A stretch of 64,000 nucleotides of DNA from Desulforhopalus vacuolatus (GTDB taxonomy: Bacteria; Desulfobacterota; Desulfobulbia; Desulfobulbales; Desulfocapsaceae). The number at the start of each line of letters is the position of its first letter. Positions within the stretch are counted from its first letter, which is position 1. Shown here piece by piece: positions 1 through 11,761 of the stretch. The translations under genes were made by a program, and so were the position numbers. The stretch is taken from positions 62,001 through 126,000 of the forward strand of contig NZ_JAFFPZ010000004.1 in assembly GCF_016918505.1 (NCBI RefSeq). Direction: 5' to 3'. The notes below the pieces were generated by a model, which saw only the letters and a program-made list of their open reading frames with translations, ran no database searches and had not been told where the DNA came from.

Positions 1-237
1 GAGGTAGGTGCGTGGCTGGCTCAGGCCCACCTCACCGAGCTGTTTTTCAATGCCGGTAACAATAATCTCCAGCATATTCTGCCAGCGTGTCCGTGTCAGG
101 TCGGTAGAAAGATGCCGGGTGATCAGTTTTGCGCCGACGGCAAGCAGGAATATCAATCCCCAGGTGAACACGATGGTTGCGTTGAGTTTCACAAAACCGT
201 ATTGCCAGAAAATGATTTCATCAGGACTCAGTCGCAT
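1..237 (-). CDS. atpB: N-ATPase F0 subunit a, 5' part
   Basis: First 79 codons of the membrane a subunit, which forms the ion half-channels of the F0 rotor-stator interface; the gene runs off the window. The start MRLSPDEIIFWQYG is followed by a hydrophobic segment at about residues 20-38 and then by the amphipathic stretch RTRWQNMLEIIVTGIEKQL, typical of a-subunit N-termini. The ATG at 237 lies inside the 3' end of atpR (17 bp overlap), so translation is probably coupled. It follows atpD-C-Q-R, the gene order known for N-type ATPases (atpDCQRBEFAG). Whether the enzyme moves Na+ or H+ depends on subunit c, which is outside the window. Confidence 0.9.
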   Translation of the reverse strand, partial: MRLSPDEIIFWQYGFVKLNATIVFTWGLIFLLAVGAKLITRHLSTDLTRTRWQNMLEIIVTGIEKQLGEVGLSQPRTYL

Positions 238-541
238 GGTCGGTCTCCCTGGCTGGCAGGATATGCTGTTTTTTCTGCAGGCCGGTATAGCGGGTGATGA
301 TGATTCGTGCAATGATGAATCCAGTCAGACAGAAGAGTAACTTTTTCAAGTCATCACGGGCAATAATATACAAACCAGCGAGGACAACAGTCGTCCGCAG
401 CACCAGGCTGCCAAGAAGCCACAGGGTCGGCCGATTCGATGAAAGAACCTTCTGCACAGTCCACCACAGGCCGCCGAAAAACAGTATCCCGAGAACAAAA
501 CCCGCCAAAGTTACAAGAAACAGTGTCAAAACCTCATTCAT
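221..541 (-). CDS. atpR: N-ATPase accessory membrane subunit AtpR
   Basis: Predicted 106-residue membrane protein with three hydrophobic stretches (about residues 3-24, 34-52 and 59-77), matching the small AtpR subunit specific to N-ATPase operons. The start MNEVLTLF at 541 was chosen because its ATG overlaps the TGA of atpQ by 8 bp; a longer frame back to 601 would run deep into atpQ with no sign of conserved sequence. In the family AtpR is thought to help c-ring assembly together with AtpQ; that role is family knowledge and inference. Position between atpQ and atpB supports the call. Confidence 0.85.
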   Translation of the reverse strand: MNEVLTLFLVTLAGFVLGILFFGGLWWTVQKVLSSNRPTLWLLGSLVLRTTVVLAGLYIIARDDLKKLLFCLTGFIIARIIITRYTGLQKKQHILPARETDHATES

Positions 542-864
542 CCGTGTCCTCCTGGTCTTTCTGTATTTCACTGTCTTCTTTTGCCACCCAGTGCCAGGCA
601 TTCAGACAGCCAATTCCCAGACCGGCAACCAGCAGCATCAACGTCCATGAATAGCTTCCCGTGTGCCTCGCATCCAGCCAGATGCCAAGCGCCGTACCGA
701 GCAGGGTCGGAACCACCACCGACCAGCCAACGAGCCCCATCATCCCCAGACCAAACCAGACGTTCCGGGTGGTCTTTCGCTGCGCCCGAAGCTTGTTCCT
801 GGCCTTCCTGCCAATCTCCTCGCAGAGCGGCGTCTCCGGCGTCACGGGATGTTTTTCGGTTTGA

Positions 865-872
<8 letters not shown>
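534..872 (-). CDS. atpQ: N-ATPase subunit AtpQ (AtpI/AtpZ-like)
   Basis: A 112-residue protein with a charged N-terminus (residues 1-35, with a basic patch around RKARNKLRAQRKTTR) and two transmembrane segments (about 38-62 and 74-95), the usual layout of AtpI/AtpZ-type assembly proteins. WFGLGMMGLVGWSVVVPTLL followed by a second hydrophobic hairpin is characteristic. The start at 872 overlaps the atpC stop (865-867) by 8 bp and the stop overlaps the atpR start, so the genes form a tightly packed operon. The proposed role is c-ring insertion or Mg2+ handling, from family knowledge only. Confidence 0.87.
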
Positions 873-4063
<3,191 letters not shown>

Positions 4064-6472
4064 ATGAAAATGAACCAGATAAAAAACTTTGCTGAAATAC
4101 ATTTAAAAGACATAGCTCTGGTTGGTGGTAAAAATGCTTCGCTTGGTGAAATGTTTTCAGAACTCTCATCCAAAGGAATTAAAGTACCTGATGGTTTTGC
4201 CGTTACAAGTGATGGTTACTGGTCTTTTCTCAATGAAAATAATCTTATCCCGAAGCTCACCGATATCCTCTCCAGACTCGACATTAAAAAATTTTCCAAC
4301 CTTAACGAAATTGGTTCAAAAGTCAGGCATCTTTTACTTGATTCTTCTTTTCCAAAAGAACTGGAAGATGAAATAAAATTGGCCTGCAAACAATTAGAAA
4401 AACGTTCTGGAAATCCTCTTTCTCTCGCAGTTCGCAGCAGCGCAACAGCTGAAGACCTGCCTAATGCAAGTTTTGCAGGGCAACAGGAATCGTATCTGAA
4501 TGTGCAGGGAGAGGAAAATTTAATTGTCGCCTGTCACCGCTGCTATGCCTCCCTTTTTACAGATAGAGCCATAAAATACAGAGTTGATAATGGCTTTGAT
4601 CATATCAAAGTGGCTTTGTCCATCGGAGTTCAAATAATGGTTCGCTCCGATAAAGCATCTGCAGGGGTAACCTTTACACTGGACCCTGACACGGGATTTG
4701 ATAAAGTGGTTCTTGTTTCCGGTGCCTGGGGACTGGGTGAAAATGTAGTCCAGGGAAGTGTAAATACAGACGAATTTCTGGTCTACAAATCATTTGTCGG
4801 AAAGGTCAAGCAACCAATCATTTCGAGAAAGTTGGGCAGCAAAGAAAAAACAATGGTGTATGCCGAAAAAAACATGTCTGAGATTTTGCAACCTGAAGAT
4901 GCCATTATTAACTTGGATACATCTCCGGAACGCATGCAGCAGTTCATTCTTAATGATGAAGAAGTTGTGCAATTGACAACGTGGGCCATGATCATCCAGG
5001 AACACTATAAAAGACACATGGATATTGAATGGGCAAAAGATGGTAACACCAATCAAATATATATTGTACAGGCACGCCCCGAAACAGTGCACAGCCAAAA
5101 TAAACATAAGAATGTATTCAAGGAATACGAAATAAAAGACAAGGGGAAATTAATTTGCAAAGGAATTGGCCTGGGAAACAGTATAACGTCAGGTATTGCA
5201 CGAATACTCGCGTCTCCCAAAGATATTGATAAACTGAATGATGGAGAAATCTTGGTTACAGGAAGAACGGACCCCGACTGGGATCCTATTCTCAAAAAAG
5301 CAGCGGGCATTGTTACCAATCAGGGTGGAAGGACGTCACATGCAGCTATTGTAGCCCGGGAAGTAGGCGCAGTAGGTATTGTTGGAACAGGGAATGCGAC
5401 TACAGCCATTAAGGATGGGCAACTTATTACCATTTCTACTGCTGAAGGCGACACCGGCTATGTTTATGAGGGCAGGGGGACATGGGATGAGCATGAGATT
5501 GACACAGCAAAAATTAAAATGCCAAAAGCTCAAATCATGCTCATTCTTGCCCGCCCAGATCAGGCTTTCCGATATTCCATGTTTCCGAATAATGGTGTCG
5601 GGCTCATGCGGATGGAATTTATTATTAACAACGTCATAAAAATCCATCCTATGGCGCTGCATCATTTCGATAAATTAACAGATCCATCTGTTAAGAGTGA
5701 AATTGAAAAACTGACGCATCATTATCCCGACAAGAAAGACTATTTTATTCATAAACTGGCAGAGGCAACTGCAACCATCGCTGCAGCTTTCTATCCTAAA
5801 GATGTAATTGTCAGAATGAGTGATTTTAAATCAAATGAATATGCGAATCTTCTTGGAGGAAAAATATTTGAACCCGTTGAACAAAATCCAATGATTGGAT
5901 TCAGGGGGGCATCACGTTACTACCATGCTTTATACAAAGATGCTTTCGTGATGGAATGCAAGGCAATGAAAAGAGTGCGTGAAGAAATGGGTTTCACCAA
6001 TGTAAAACTGATGCTTCCATTCGTGAGAACAGTTAAAGAAGCTACCAGTGTCATTCATATTATGGAAGAAAATGGCCTGGTACGAGGAGAAAACAAGCTT
6101 CAATTATATATGATGGTTGAAATCCCAAGTAATGCCCTGCTTGCCGAAGAATTTGCCAAACATTTTGATGGCTTTTCAATTGGCAGTAATGACCTTACTC
6201 AGTTAACCCTCGGTGCCGACAGGGATTCAGAATTACTCAGTGAGATTTTCTCTCCGTTTGATCCTGCGGTTATGCAGCTTATCAGTATGGCTATTAAAAA
6301 AGCAAACGTTGCTGGTGTGAAGATTGGGTTGTGCGGCCAGGCTCCAAGCGATTATCCGGAATATTCACGATTTCTTGTTGAATGTGGAATTAACTCTATT
6401 TCCTTCAACCCGGATGCCTTGATAAAAGGTATTGAAAACATGAATCAGGCGGAAAAGGCATTAGAGAGCTAA
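4064..6472 (+). CDS. ppsA: Phosphoenolpyruvate synthase (pyruvate, water dikinase)
   Basis: An 802-residue enzyme predicted to convert pyruvate + ATP + water to PEP + AMP + Pi, the gluconeogenic entry from pyruvate. Domains in order: ATP-grasp-like nucleotide-binding domain (about 15-345, with SLAVRSSATAEDLPNASFAGQQES), swivelling phosphohistidine domain (about 385-460) with catalytic His in GGRTSHAAIVARE, and the C-terminal TIM barrel (about 490-795) ending with the catalytic Cys in GLCGQAPSD. GSNDLTQLTLG of the barrel is intact. Length matches the family. Start chosen at ATG 4064 after a run of G (4058-4063); an in-frame ATG two codons later is also possible. It is monocistronic or co-transcribed with the small gene downstream. 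Confidence 0.93.
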   Translation: MKMNQIKNFAEIHLKDIALVGGKNASLGEMFSELSSKGIKVPDGFAVTSDGYWSFLNENNLIPKLTDILSRLDIKKFSNLNEIGSKVRHLLLDSSFPKELEDEIKLACKQLEKRSGNPLSLAVRSSATAEDLPNASFAGQQESYLNVQGEENLIVACHRCYASLFTDRAIKYRVDNGFDHIKVALSIGVQIMVRSDKASAGVTFTLDPDTGFDKVVLVSGAWGLGENVVQGSVNTDEFLVYKSFVGKVKQPIISRKLGSKEKTMVYAEKNMSEILQPEDAIINLDTSPERMQQFILNDEEVVQLTTWAMIIQEHYKRHMDIEWAKDGNTNQIYIVQARPETVHSQNKHKNVFKEYEIKDKGKLICKGIGLGNSITSGIARILASPKDIDKLNDGEILVTGRTDPDWDPILKKAAGIVTNQGGRTSHAAIVAREVGAVGIVGTGNATTAIKDGQLITISTAEGDTGYVYEGRGTWDEHEIDTAKIKMPKAQIMLILARPDQAFRYSMFPNNGVGLMRMEFIINNVIKIHPMALHHFDKLTDPSVKSEIEKLTHHYPDKKDYFIHKLAEATATIAAAFYPKDVIVRMSDFKSNEYANLLGGKIFEPVEQNPMIGFRGASRYYHALYKDAFVMECKAMKRVREEMGFTNVKLMLPFVRTVKEATSVIHIMEENGLVRGENKLQLYMMVEIPSNALLAEEFAKHFDGFSIGSNDLTQLTLGADRDSELLSEIFSPFDPAVMQLISMAIKKANVAGVKIGLCGQAPSDYPEYSRFLVECGINSISFNPDALIKGIENMNQAEKALES

Positions 6473-6590
6473 CCAGAAAAGCCCCCCGGGTAAAATCTTA
6501 CAGGAACAATAAGAGTAGCTAACACGGCGGATTCAAGCAGTCACAAATTCGTGGACGCTGTTATTCGCCAACAGAAAGGAGGTACTGCAA

Positions 6591-6749
6591 ATGCCAAATA
6601 AAGATAAAACTGGACCAAAAGGTCAGGGACCAAAAGACGGTCATGGTAAAGGTATGGGGCAAGGGCCGGGTAAAGGTAAAGGCAAGGGCGATGGCTCTGG
6701 TCAAGGTTCGAGGACTGGCGGGAATAAAGGGGGTAAAAATAAGACTTGA
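6591..6749 (+). CDS. Small Gly/Lys-rich protein, DUF5320-like N-terminus
   Basis: A 52-residue open frame with a strong ribosome-binding site (AAAGGAGG at 6577-6584, 6 nt before ATG). The peptide begins MPNKDKTGPKGQGPKDGHGK and continues as Gly-Lys-rich repeats to the end, with no Cys and no hydrophobic segment. Its start resembles the GTGPxGxGPxTGRGxG opening of DUF5320-type small proteins, which often sit near NifX/NafY-like and AmmeMemoRadiSam genes. Here it lies between ppsA and the AmmeMemoRadiSam trio. Function unknown; the high charge suggests nucleic acid or anionic partner binding, but that is a guess. The family link is by eye only. Confidence 0.65.
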   Translation: MPNKDKTGPKGQGPKDGHGKGMGQGPGKGKGKGDGSGQGSRTGGNKGGKNKT

Positions 6750-6944
6750 GAGATTGCGAATAATCGCATGAACATAAGGTCAGAACTGAACAGGAGAAAG
6801 GAAAAGACGAAAGACAGAACAGTCTCATCCCACAACGGATGTCATCGTGTTTTGTTGCCCTGTTTTTTCCTGCCTCCTTTCTCCTTTTTATCTTTGTCTT
6901 TTTCCATAACTTTTTGAGAAATTACGGAAAAGAGAGGTGAAAAC

Positions 6945-7958
6945 ATGAAAGAAGCTCTATTTTATAAAACTGGAAAAGAAAACAAGGTTATCTGTGAACT
7001 GTGCAGCCATCGTTGTCACATAGGTGATGGAAAACGAGGTATATGTGGGGTGCGGGAAAACAGGGGCGGTGTTTTATACAGCCTTGTTTATGGCCGACTG
7101 ATCGTGGAAAACCTCGATCCCATCGAAAAAAAGCCACTGTTCAACTTTCTCCCTGGCAGCAAAGCGTTCTCTATTTCCACCACAGGTTGTAATTTCCGCT
7201 GCCTTCACTGTCAAAACTCCAATATCTCACAATATCCACTTCTTCACAATGGTGAGATCATAGGCGCTGAGTGTACAGCTGAAACCGTCGTTAAAGAAGC
7301 CATCCAAACTGGAAGCAAAAGTATCTGTTATACCTATGTAGAGCCAACAATTTTCTATGAATTTGCCTGGGATTGTTCGGTGCTTGCCCATCAGCGACAG
7401 CTGAAAAATGTCTTTGTCAGCAACGGCTATATGACCCCGGAAGTTACCCGTCACCTGGCACCGGTCCTCGACGGTATCAATATTGATATTAAGGGGTTTA
7501 CTGATGATTTTTACAAGACGGTCTGCAATGCCAGGCTGCAACCTGTTCTTGACAACGTGCAACTGATGCATGAACTCGGAGTATGGGTTGAAGTCACTAC
7601 ACTTATCATCCCTGGTCTCAATGATTCAGCGGAAGAATTACGCGATATTGCCAGGTTCATTACATCCGTTTCTCCAACGATTCCCTGGCATGTGACAGCC
7701 TTTTATCCTACCTATAAGATGTTGGATCGCCCGCCTACGCCGATTGCCACCCTGCGTAAAGCAAGAGAAATTGGTCTTGAGCAGGGGCTGCACTATGTCT
7801 ATGAGGGCAATATTCGCGGCGAGGGTGGAGAAAACACTTTCTGCCCGAATTGTGGTGCCGAACTGATCAATCGTTTTGGTTTCAGTATCCGGGAAAACAC
7901 TTTGACTGATGGGTGTTGCAGCAAGTGCGGTCAGCACATTTCTGGAGTTTGGGCATAA
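6945..7958 (+). CDS. amrS: AmmeMemoRadiSam system radical SAM enzyme
   Basis: A 337-residue radical SAM protein. The N-terminus carries a Cys cluster (CELCSHRC and GICGV, residues 18-35) and the SAM [4Fe-4S] motif CNFRCLHC follows at about 83-90 in STTGCNFRCLHCQN. The middle is the COG1180 (PflA-like) barrel with CYTYVEPTIFYE and INIDIKGF. The C-terminus holds a second zinc-ribbon-like pair (FCPNCG and CSKCG). This layout is that of the AmmeMemoRadiSam radical SAM component, whose substrate is unknown. The start follows AGAGAGGTGAAAAC (6931-6944). Genes for the A and B components follow downstream in the same direction, the first after a repeat-containing gap of 178 bp. Confidence 0.9.
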   Translation: MKEALFYKTGKENKVICELCSHRCHIGDGKRGICGVRENRGGVLYSLVYGRLIVENLDPIEKKPLFNFLPGSKAFSISTTGCNFRCLHCQNSNISQYPLLHNGEIIGAECTAETVVKEAIQTGSKSICYTYVEPTIFYEFAWDCSVLAHQRQLKNVFVSNGYMTPEVTRHLAPVLDGINIDIKGFTDDFYKTVCNARLQPVLDNVQLMHELGVWVEVTTLIIPGLNDSAEELRDIARFITSVSPTIPWHVTAFYPTYKMLDRPPTPIATLRKAREIGLEQGLHYVYEGNIRGEGGENTFCPNCGAELINRFGFSIRENTLTDGCCSKCGQHISGVWA

Positions 7959-8136
7959 CACCTTTTACATTTTATATTGGCGGATTCAAAGGCAGGGAAC
8001 GGGAGAAAGCGGAAAGACAATTTTTTCACCGCGAAGAACACGAAGGAACGCGAAGAAAGACAAAAGGATTTGAGAATAAAGATTCTGTAATGTACAATCG
8101 GGAATGCAGAAAAAAAAATGGTGAAGGGAGATAAAG
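7959..8136. repeat. Dispersed repeat between amrS and amrA
   Basis: Contains the unit TTTTACATTTTATATTGG-CGGATTCAAAGGCAGGGA (about 7973-7998), also found at about 27153-27187 and, inverted, near 38949-38982. A stretch of CACCGCGAAGAACACGAAGG type (about 8028-8060) recurs inverted near 21077-21105. The tail GAGAATAAAGATT (8072-8084) recurs inverted near 42880-42895. No gene is seen. Confidence 0.75.
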
Positions 8137-8709
8137 ATGATAGATTCAATTTTATTGCGCATTGCGAAAACTGCTATTTTATCCCGGTTTGACAGGAATA
8201 TAGAGATAGACAGAAATAAACTCCTGACAGATTATCCTTTTTTACAATTAGAGGCTGCTTCATTTGTAACACTCAATTACAATCACCAGCTCAGAGGATG
8301 TATTGGGTCAATTATTGCGCAGAGAAAATTACTTGATGATATTATTCAAAATGCTGAATCAGCGGCATTTAATGATTACAGATTTAAACCTCTCAGCAAA
8401 GATGAGTTGCAAAATTTGCATATTGAGGTTTCAATTTTAACTCCGCCTGAAGAACTCAGCTATACTGATTTCGACAACTTGCGTGATAAAATAAGACCTG
8501 ATATTGATGGATTAATTTTAAAGTATGGTCAGAACCAGGGGACTTTTTTACCACAAGTTTGGGAAACGTTGAAAACACCAAAAGAATTTTTAGATCATCT
8601 CAGTTATAAAGCAGGTCTAAGCCCCTCTGTCTATGAGAAACACCCAACAATTTATCGCTATGAAGTTAAAGCGATAGAAAATTATTTTGACGCAATAGCA
8701 CCACTATAA
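8137..8709 (+). CDS. amrA: AmmeMemoRadiSam system protein A (AMMECR1 domain)
   Basis: A 190-residue AMMECR1-domain protein. The diagnostic motif LRGCIGS is at about residues 52-58, followed by NAESAAFNDYRF and HIEVSILTPPEEL, both typical of the family; GLILKYGQNQGTFLPQVWE matches the conserved C-terminal half. Biochemical role unknown; it is the bacterial counterpart of human AMMECR1 and in many genomes is linked to Memo-like and radical SAM genes, as here. The ATG at 8137 follows GGGAG (8126-8130). The next gene, the Memo-like component, begins 21 bp downstream, so the two are very likely co-translated. Confidence 0.92.
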   Translation: MIDSILLRIAKTAILSRFDRNIEIDRNKLLTDYPFLQLEAASFVTLNYNHQLRGCIGSIIAQRKLLDDIIQNAESAAFNDYRFKPLSKDELQNLHIEVSILTPPEELSYTDFDNLRDKIRPDIDGLILKYGQNQGTFLPQVWETLKTPKEFLDHLSYKAGLSPSVYEKHPTIYRYEVKAIENYFDAIAPL

Positions 8710-8730
8710 AAAAACCAGAGGAGTGTCATC

Positions 8731-9516
8731 ATGATCAGAAAAGAGATCGCATCCGGCACATTTTATCCTGATAATATTGACGAATTAGGTAAATATTTTG
8801 ATCATTTTAATACAATTTTCAACGAACAATTTTCAGCGAATGATATTCAAAGTAGAGCTGTAATCGTTCCTCATGCCGGTTATATCTATTCAGGGATTAC
8901 CGCTAATGCGGCCTATAGGATATTACAAAACAGCAATGCAAAAAATTTTGTTGTTATTGGTCCTTCACATAAAATTGCATTTAATGGAATAAGTCTTTGT
9001 GAATTTGAATCTTACAGAACGCCATTAGGAAATATTGACAGCGCTGCTGTTCTTATAAAAAAACTTAAAACTAAATTCGAAATAAACTGTGTTCTCCAGG
9101 CTCATGCTGAGCATAGTACAGAGGTACAATTCCCATTTATAAAACATTATTTAAAAGATGTAAATATCGCAGAGATTGTCTATGGAAAAGAAGATCCACG
9201 ACATCTTTCTCAAATCATAGATTATATTTTGGAAGATAAAGAGAATGGAGTTATTATCAGCACTGATTTAAGCCATTTTCATAATCTTCGTGACGCTGAG
9301 AAATTAGATAATATTTGCCTCAAAGCTATTGAATTACTTGATATAGACACGTTGCATAGCGGATGCGAAGCATGTGGAATGATTGGCGTTGAGGCAATTT
9401 TGTTAAGTGCAAAGAAAGGAAATTTAAAAGCACATCTGTTGGATTATAGAACCAGCGCAGAGGCAAGTGGTGATGAATCAAGAGTCGTTGGCTATGTGAG
9501 TGCATATTTGAGTTAG
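8731..9516 (+). CDS. amrB: AmmeMemoRadiSam system protein B (Memo-like)
   Basis: A 261-residue Memo-family protein, related to extradiol dioxygenases. Metal-binding positions are visible: VVPHAGYIYSGITAN (His at about 50), VIGPSHKIAFNG (His about 82) and the Cys in CEACGMIGVEAI (about 211-215); STDLSHFHN supplies further His. Human MEMO1 uses two His and one Cys for iron or copper binding, so those ligands appear kept. Length is close to the family norm. The ATG at 8731 follows GAGGAG (8717-8722). It closes the AmmeMemoRadiSam cluster; what the three proteins do together is not established. Confidence 0.92.
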   Translation: MIRKEIASGTFYPDNIDELGKYFDHFNTIFNEQFSANDIQSRAVIVPHAGYIYSGITANAAYRILQNSNAKNFVVIGPSHKIAFNGISLCEFESYRTPLGNIDSAAVLIKKLKTKFEINCVLQAHAEHSTEVQFPFIKHYLKDVNIAEIVYGKEDPRHLSQIIDYILEDKENGVIISTDLSHFHNLRDAEKLDNICLKAIELLDIDTLHSGCEACGMIGVEAILLSAKKGNLKAHLLDYRTSAEASGDESRVVGYVSAYLS

Positions 9517-9534
9517 AATTCTAATATCGAAATT

Positions 9535-9830
9535 AAAACGGAGAGGACGGGAGACGGGGAAACAGGAGATGGGAGACAGGGAAAAGCAAAAGACGGAACA
9601 GCGAAAAACTTTAAGAAGTTACGCTTTTATAAAAAATGCCCTTTTTCACATGATTAGACCATTTCTATTAAGTTATGCTCGTTTTACATCCTGTTTATCC
9701 ATTCGTAATAGCCAAAAAAGATTTCCACGCAGTTGCGTTATCTGGTTAATACAAAATGTAAATGGTATTACAGTTGAGGAAATTCCATGTAAAACTGATA
9801 AATGATTGTAATTACGTCAAAAGGGAGGTG
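9535..9830. repeat. Dispersed repeats: purine tract plus TAATACC-type element
   Basis: Begins with a purine-rich stretch of GGAGACGGGGAAACAGGAG type (9540-9585). It then carries a copy of a repeat running from about TTTTACATCCTGTTTATCC (9683) to AAAATGTAAATGGTATTAC (9753-9771). The same repeat occurs at 54225-54312, and its first part at about 23763-23800. A frame of 78 codons crosses this region but has no coding features apart from the repeat. It is noncoding in my reading. Confidence 0.7.
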
Positions 9831-9924
9831 ATCACAATATAAACACGAAAAAATTGCCTGTACGACAGGATTCCTCAGGAATCTCAACTGAAAAAGACAA
9901 TTCAATGTTTAAAAGGAGAAGATG

Positions 9925-10557
9925 ATGAAAAAAAACATTTTTATGATCACGAGTTGTATCATGATGCTCTCAATATCTTCTGTTGCCTACAGTGCGCCAG
10001 GTCCGTATATGAGTGTAAATGTTGGTGTCGCGATCCTAAATGATTCTGATGTAACTGATTCTACAGAACCAGGTCTGACAATGGATATGGAATCAGACTC
10101 CGGTTTGGCACTTGGTGTAGCTGTTGGTTATGCTGTTGCTGGCAACATGAGATTTGAGGGGGAATTTGCATATCAGGAAAACGATCTGGATAATGTCAGT
10201 TTTTATGGTATAGGTACTGATTTAACCGGTGATACAGCGAGCTATGCTTTTCTTTTAAATGGCTACTATGATTTCAAAAATACAAGTGCCTTTACTCCAT
10301 TTATAAGTGGTGGTGTTGGCATGGTACAGGTCGAAATAAATAATATGAATTTCCCAGGATCAGATGATCCCGATGTAAGTGATGATGACACTGTATTTGC
10401 CTATCAGTTTGGAGCGGGTGTGGCTTATGCTGTAAATGAACAAATCAGTATTGATGTCAAATATCGCTATTTTGGAACTTCTGATCCGGAATTTGAGACC
10501 ACAGAAGTAGAATATTCCAGCAATAATATTTATGCCGGTGTAAGGATTGCTTTTTAA
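9925..10557 (+). CDS. Outer-membrane beta-barrel protein
   Basis: A 210-residue secreted protein with a clear signal peptide (KKNIFMITSCIMMLSISSVAYSA, cut after about residue 24). The mature part alternates hydrophobic and polar residues in pairs of strands (GPYMSVNVGVAIL, GLALGVAVGYAV, MRFEGEFAYQ, SYAFLLNGYYDF, FTPFISGGVGMV, FAYQFGAGVAYAV, ISIDVKYRYF, NNIYAGVRIAF) and ends in Phe, the classical sign of an OmpA/OmpW-type eight-stranded barrel. Loops are acidic (SDDPDVSDDDT), often a calcium-like or surface feature. AAGGAG at 9913-9918 favours ATG 9925 over the ATG at 9922. Ligand or role unknown. Confidence 0.85.
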   Translation: MKKNIFMITSCIMMLSISSVAYSAPGPYMSVNVGVAILNDSDVTDSTEPGLTMDMESDSGLALGVAVGYAVAGNMRFEGEFAYQENDLDNVSFYGIGTDLTGDTASYAFLLNGYYDFKNTSAFTPFISGGVGMVQVEINNMNFPGSDDPDVSDDDTVFAYQFGAGVAYAVNEQISIDVKYRYFGTSDPEFETTEVEYSSNNIYAGVRIAF

Positions 10558-10854
10558 CCAGATATTTCAGCAGGTGAATGATTTCAGGAGCAAAACCTTT
10601 CTCGCCCATGAAATTGCGGAAATCAGCACGACAGTGGTTCCAGCAATGCTTTTGTAGAGACAAGGCATGCCTTGTCTAATGACATTGCGACGGGATTTAT
10701 GAAATTAACGATTACTGCGAATGCAACGGCGGGATTGCATTATTATTTGCGGAAATCAGCACAACGCGATGAGTCCAGCCATGATGTAGACAAGGTGACG
10801 GCTATCGTAATGAAAATGGTAACTGTCACGGAATACGAAAAATAAGAATGAACT
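10558..10854. repeat. Decayed copies of the IS630-derived repeat
   Basis: Pieces of the repeat family described at 10931-11336 are recognisable: GACAAGGCATGCCTTGTC near 10659-10677, TGGTTCCAGCAATG near 10632, CGACAGTGG and ACGGCTATCGTAA. They are scrambled and diverged, so this looks like an old copy. No gene is seen. Confidence 0.55.
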
Positions 10855-10894
10855 AAAAAATCGGCACTCCTCAAAAGGAATGCCGATTTTTTTT
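10855..10894 (+). terminator. Rho-independent terminator
   Basis: Stem AAAAAATCGGCA paired with TGCCGATTTTTT across a short loop containing CTCCTCAAAAGGAA, followed by a T run on the plus strand and preceded by an A run, so it could work in both directions. It lies about 300 bp after the outer-membrane protein gene, on the far side of a decayed repeat. Confidence 0.8.
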
Positions 10895-10930
10895 AAGTTT
10901 TTTTGCCTTTATTCGAATGTTTAGAGCTTT

Positions 10931-11336
10931 TATACCATTTCCATTTTGTATTGATTCATCACCATTGATGGAAAATCGGCACGGCGGTGGTTTCCCGCGA
11001 TGTTGTTCTGTAGACAAGGCATGCCTTGTCTCTACGGTGGCGGCCATCAGCGAAATGGCAAGCATTACCGATAACCCGCTGCCATATCATTACCATGGGG
11101 TGATAACGGTGACACTACACATCCTTGGTGAAAAATCGCTACAACAGTGATTCCAGCAATGGTGTTGTAGAGACAAGGCATGCCTTGTCTACACTGTGAC
11201 GGGAAACGTAACGATAACAGTGGAATTACACAACCATTGGTGGGCTAAACTGGTAGTAATTCCCGGAATTATTAAGAGCAGATACAACCGCGATTGAGCC
11301 CCCAAATAAGGTCATAACTTAATAGGAATGGTATTA
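10931..11336 (-). repeat. IS630-derived non-autonomous element (full-length copy)
   Basis: About 406 bp; near-identical and inverted to 43001-43405, and a shorter version is at 37925-38153. One end reads TATACCATTTCCATTTTG and the other, read inward, TAATACCATTCCTATTAAG; both match the ends of the IS630 copy at 59735-60855. Near the second end it encodes KLVVIPGIIKSRYNRD, a relative of the last residues of that IS630 transposase (KMVAIPGIINSICSRD). Inside are two copies of the perfect palindrome GACAAGGCATGCCTTGTC. It has no complete gene. It ends 6 bp before the stop of the next gene. Confidence 0.85.
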
Positions 11337-11342
11337 CCCCAT

Positions 11343-11648
11343 TCACCCCTCTATATCCCGACTCCAGGAGAGGGCCATCATCGTCTTTGGAAATCCAATG
11401 GTAGAGATCAGCAGAAGCAGGGCATGATCAATCTCTTTTCGATTCGCACCTGCTTCAAAAGCCCGGCGGGTGTGAGAATGAACACTTCCCTCAGAGGCAA
11501 TGGCGGCGGCGGCGGCAAGCTGGATAAGCTGGCTTTCTTTTGCTCCCAGTGGACCAGCTTCCCGTACAGTCTTCCCAAGGTTTTTCACCACACGCTGAAT
11601 CTCGGGATACTCTCTGCCCAGATCGTTATAAATTCCTTTTGTCGTCAT
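11343..11648 (-). CDS. Carboxymuconolactone decarboxylase (AhpD-like) family protein
   Basis: A 101-residue all-helical protein of the CMD/AhpD family. The segment KESQLIQLAAAAAIASEGSVHSHTRRAFEAGANRKEIDHALLLL is the family core (about residues 36-80). The usual CxxxH or CxxC redox pair is replaced by SVHSHT, so this is probably not an AhpD-type alkylhydroperoxidase partner; it may have a small-molecule role. The C-terminus SRDIEG lies next to the IS630-derived element, whose border is 6 bp away, so a few residues may have been altered. It follows ndk in the same direction after a terminator-like hairpin. Confidence 0.75.
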   Translation of the reverse strand: MTTKGIYNDLGREYPEIQRVVKNLGKTVREAGPLGAKESQLIQLAAAAAIASEGSVHSHTRRAFEAGANRKEIDHALLLLISTIGFPKTMMALSWSRDIEG

Positions 11649-11702
11649 TTTTTTTCCTTGATATTATTTTGAGATTAACCGCAGCAGCTGCAGGGCAAAA
11701 AA

Positions 11703-11728
11703 AAGAGAAAAGACGCCTTCCGTCTCCT
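11703..11728 (-). terminator. Probable terminator after ndk
   Basis: On the minus strand, AGACG-GAAGG-CGTCT is followed by TTTTCTCTTTTTTTT. The stem is short (5 bp, extendable by G-T pairs), but the long T run and the position 35 bp after the ndk stop support it. Confidence 0.6.
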
Positions 11729-11761
11729 CCCCTTTTTCTGATTATACTTTCCTCAACCCTT

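Noticed and set aside
9569-9805. 78-residue protein
   Set aside because: The frame is made of purine tract and a repeat that recurs elsewhere; there is no ribosome-binding site or conserved sequence.
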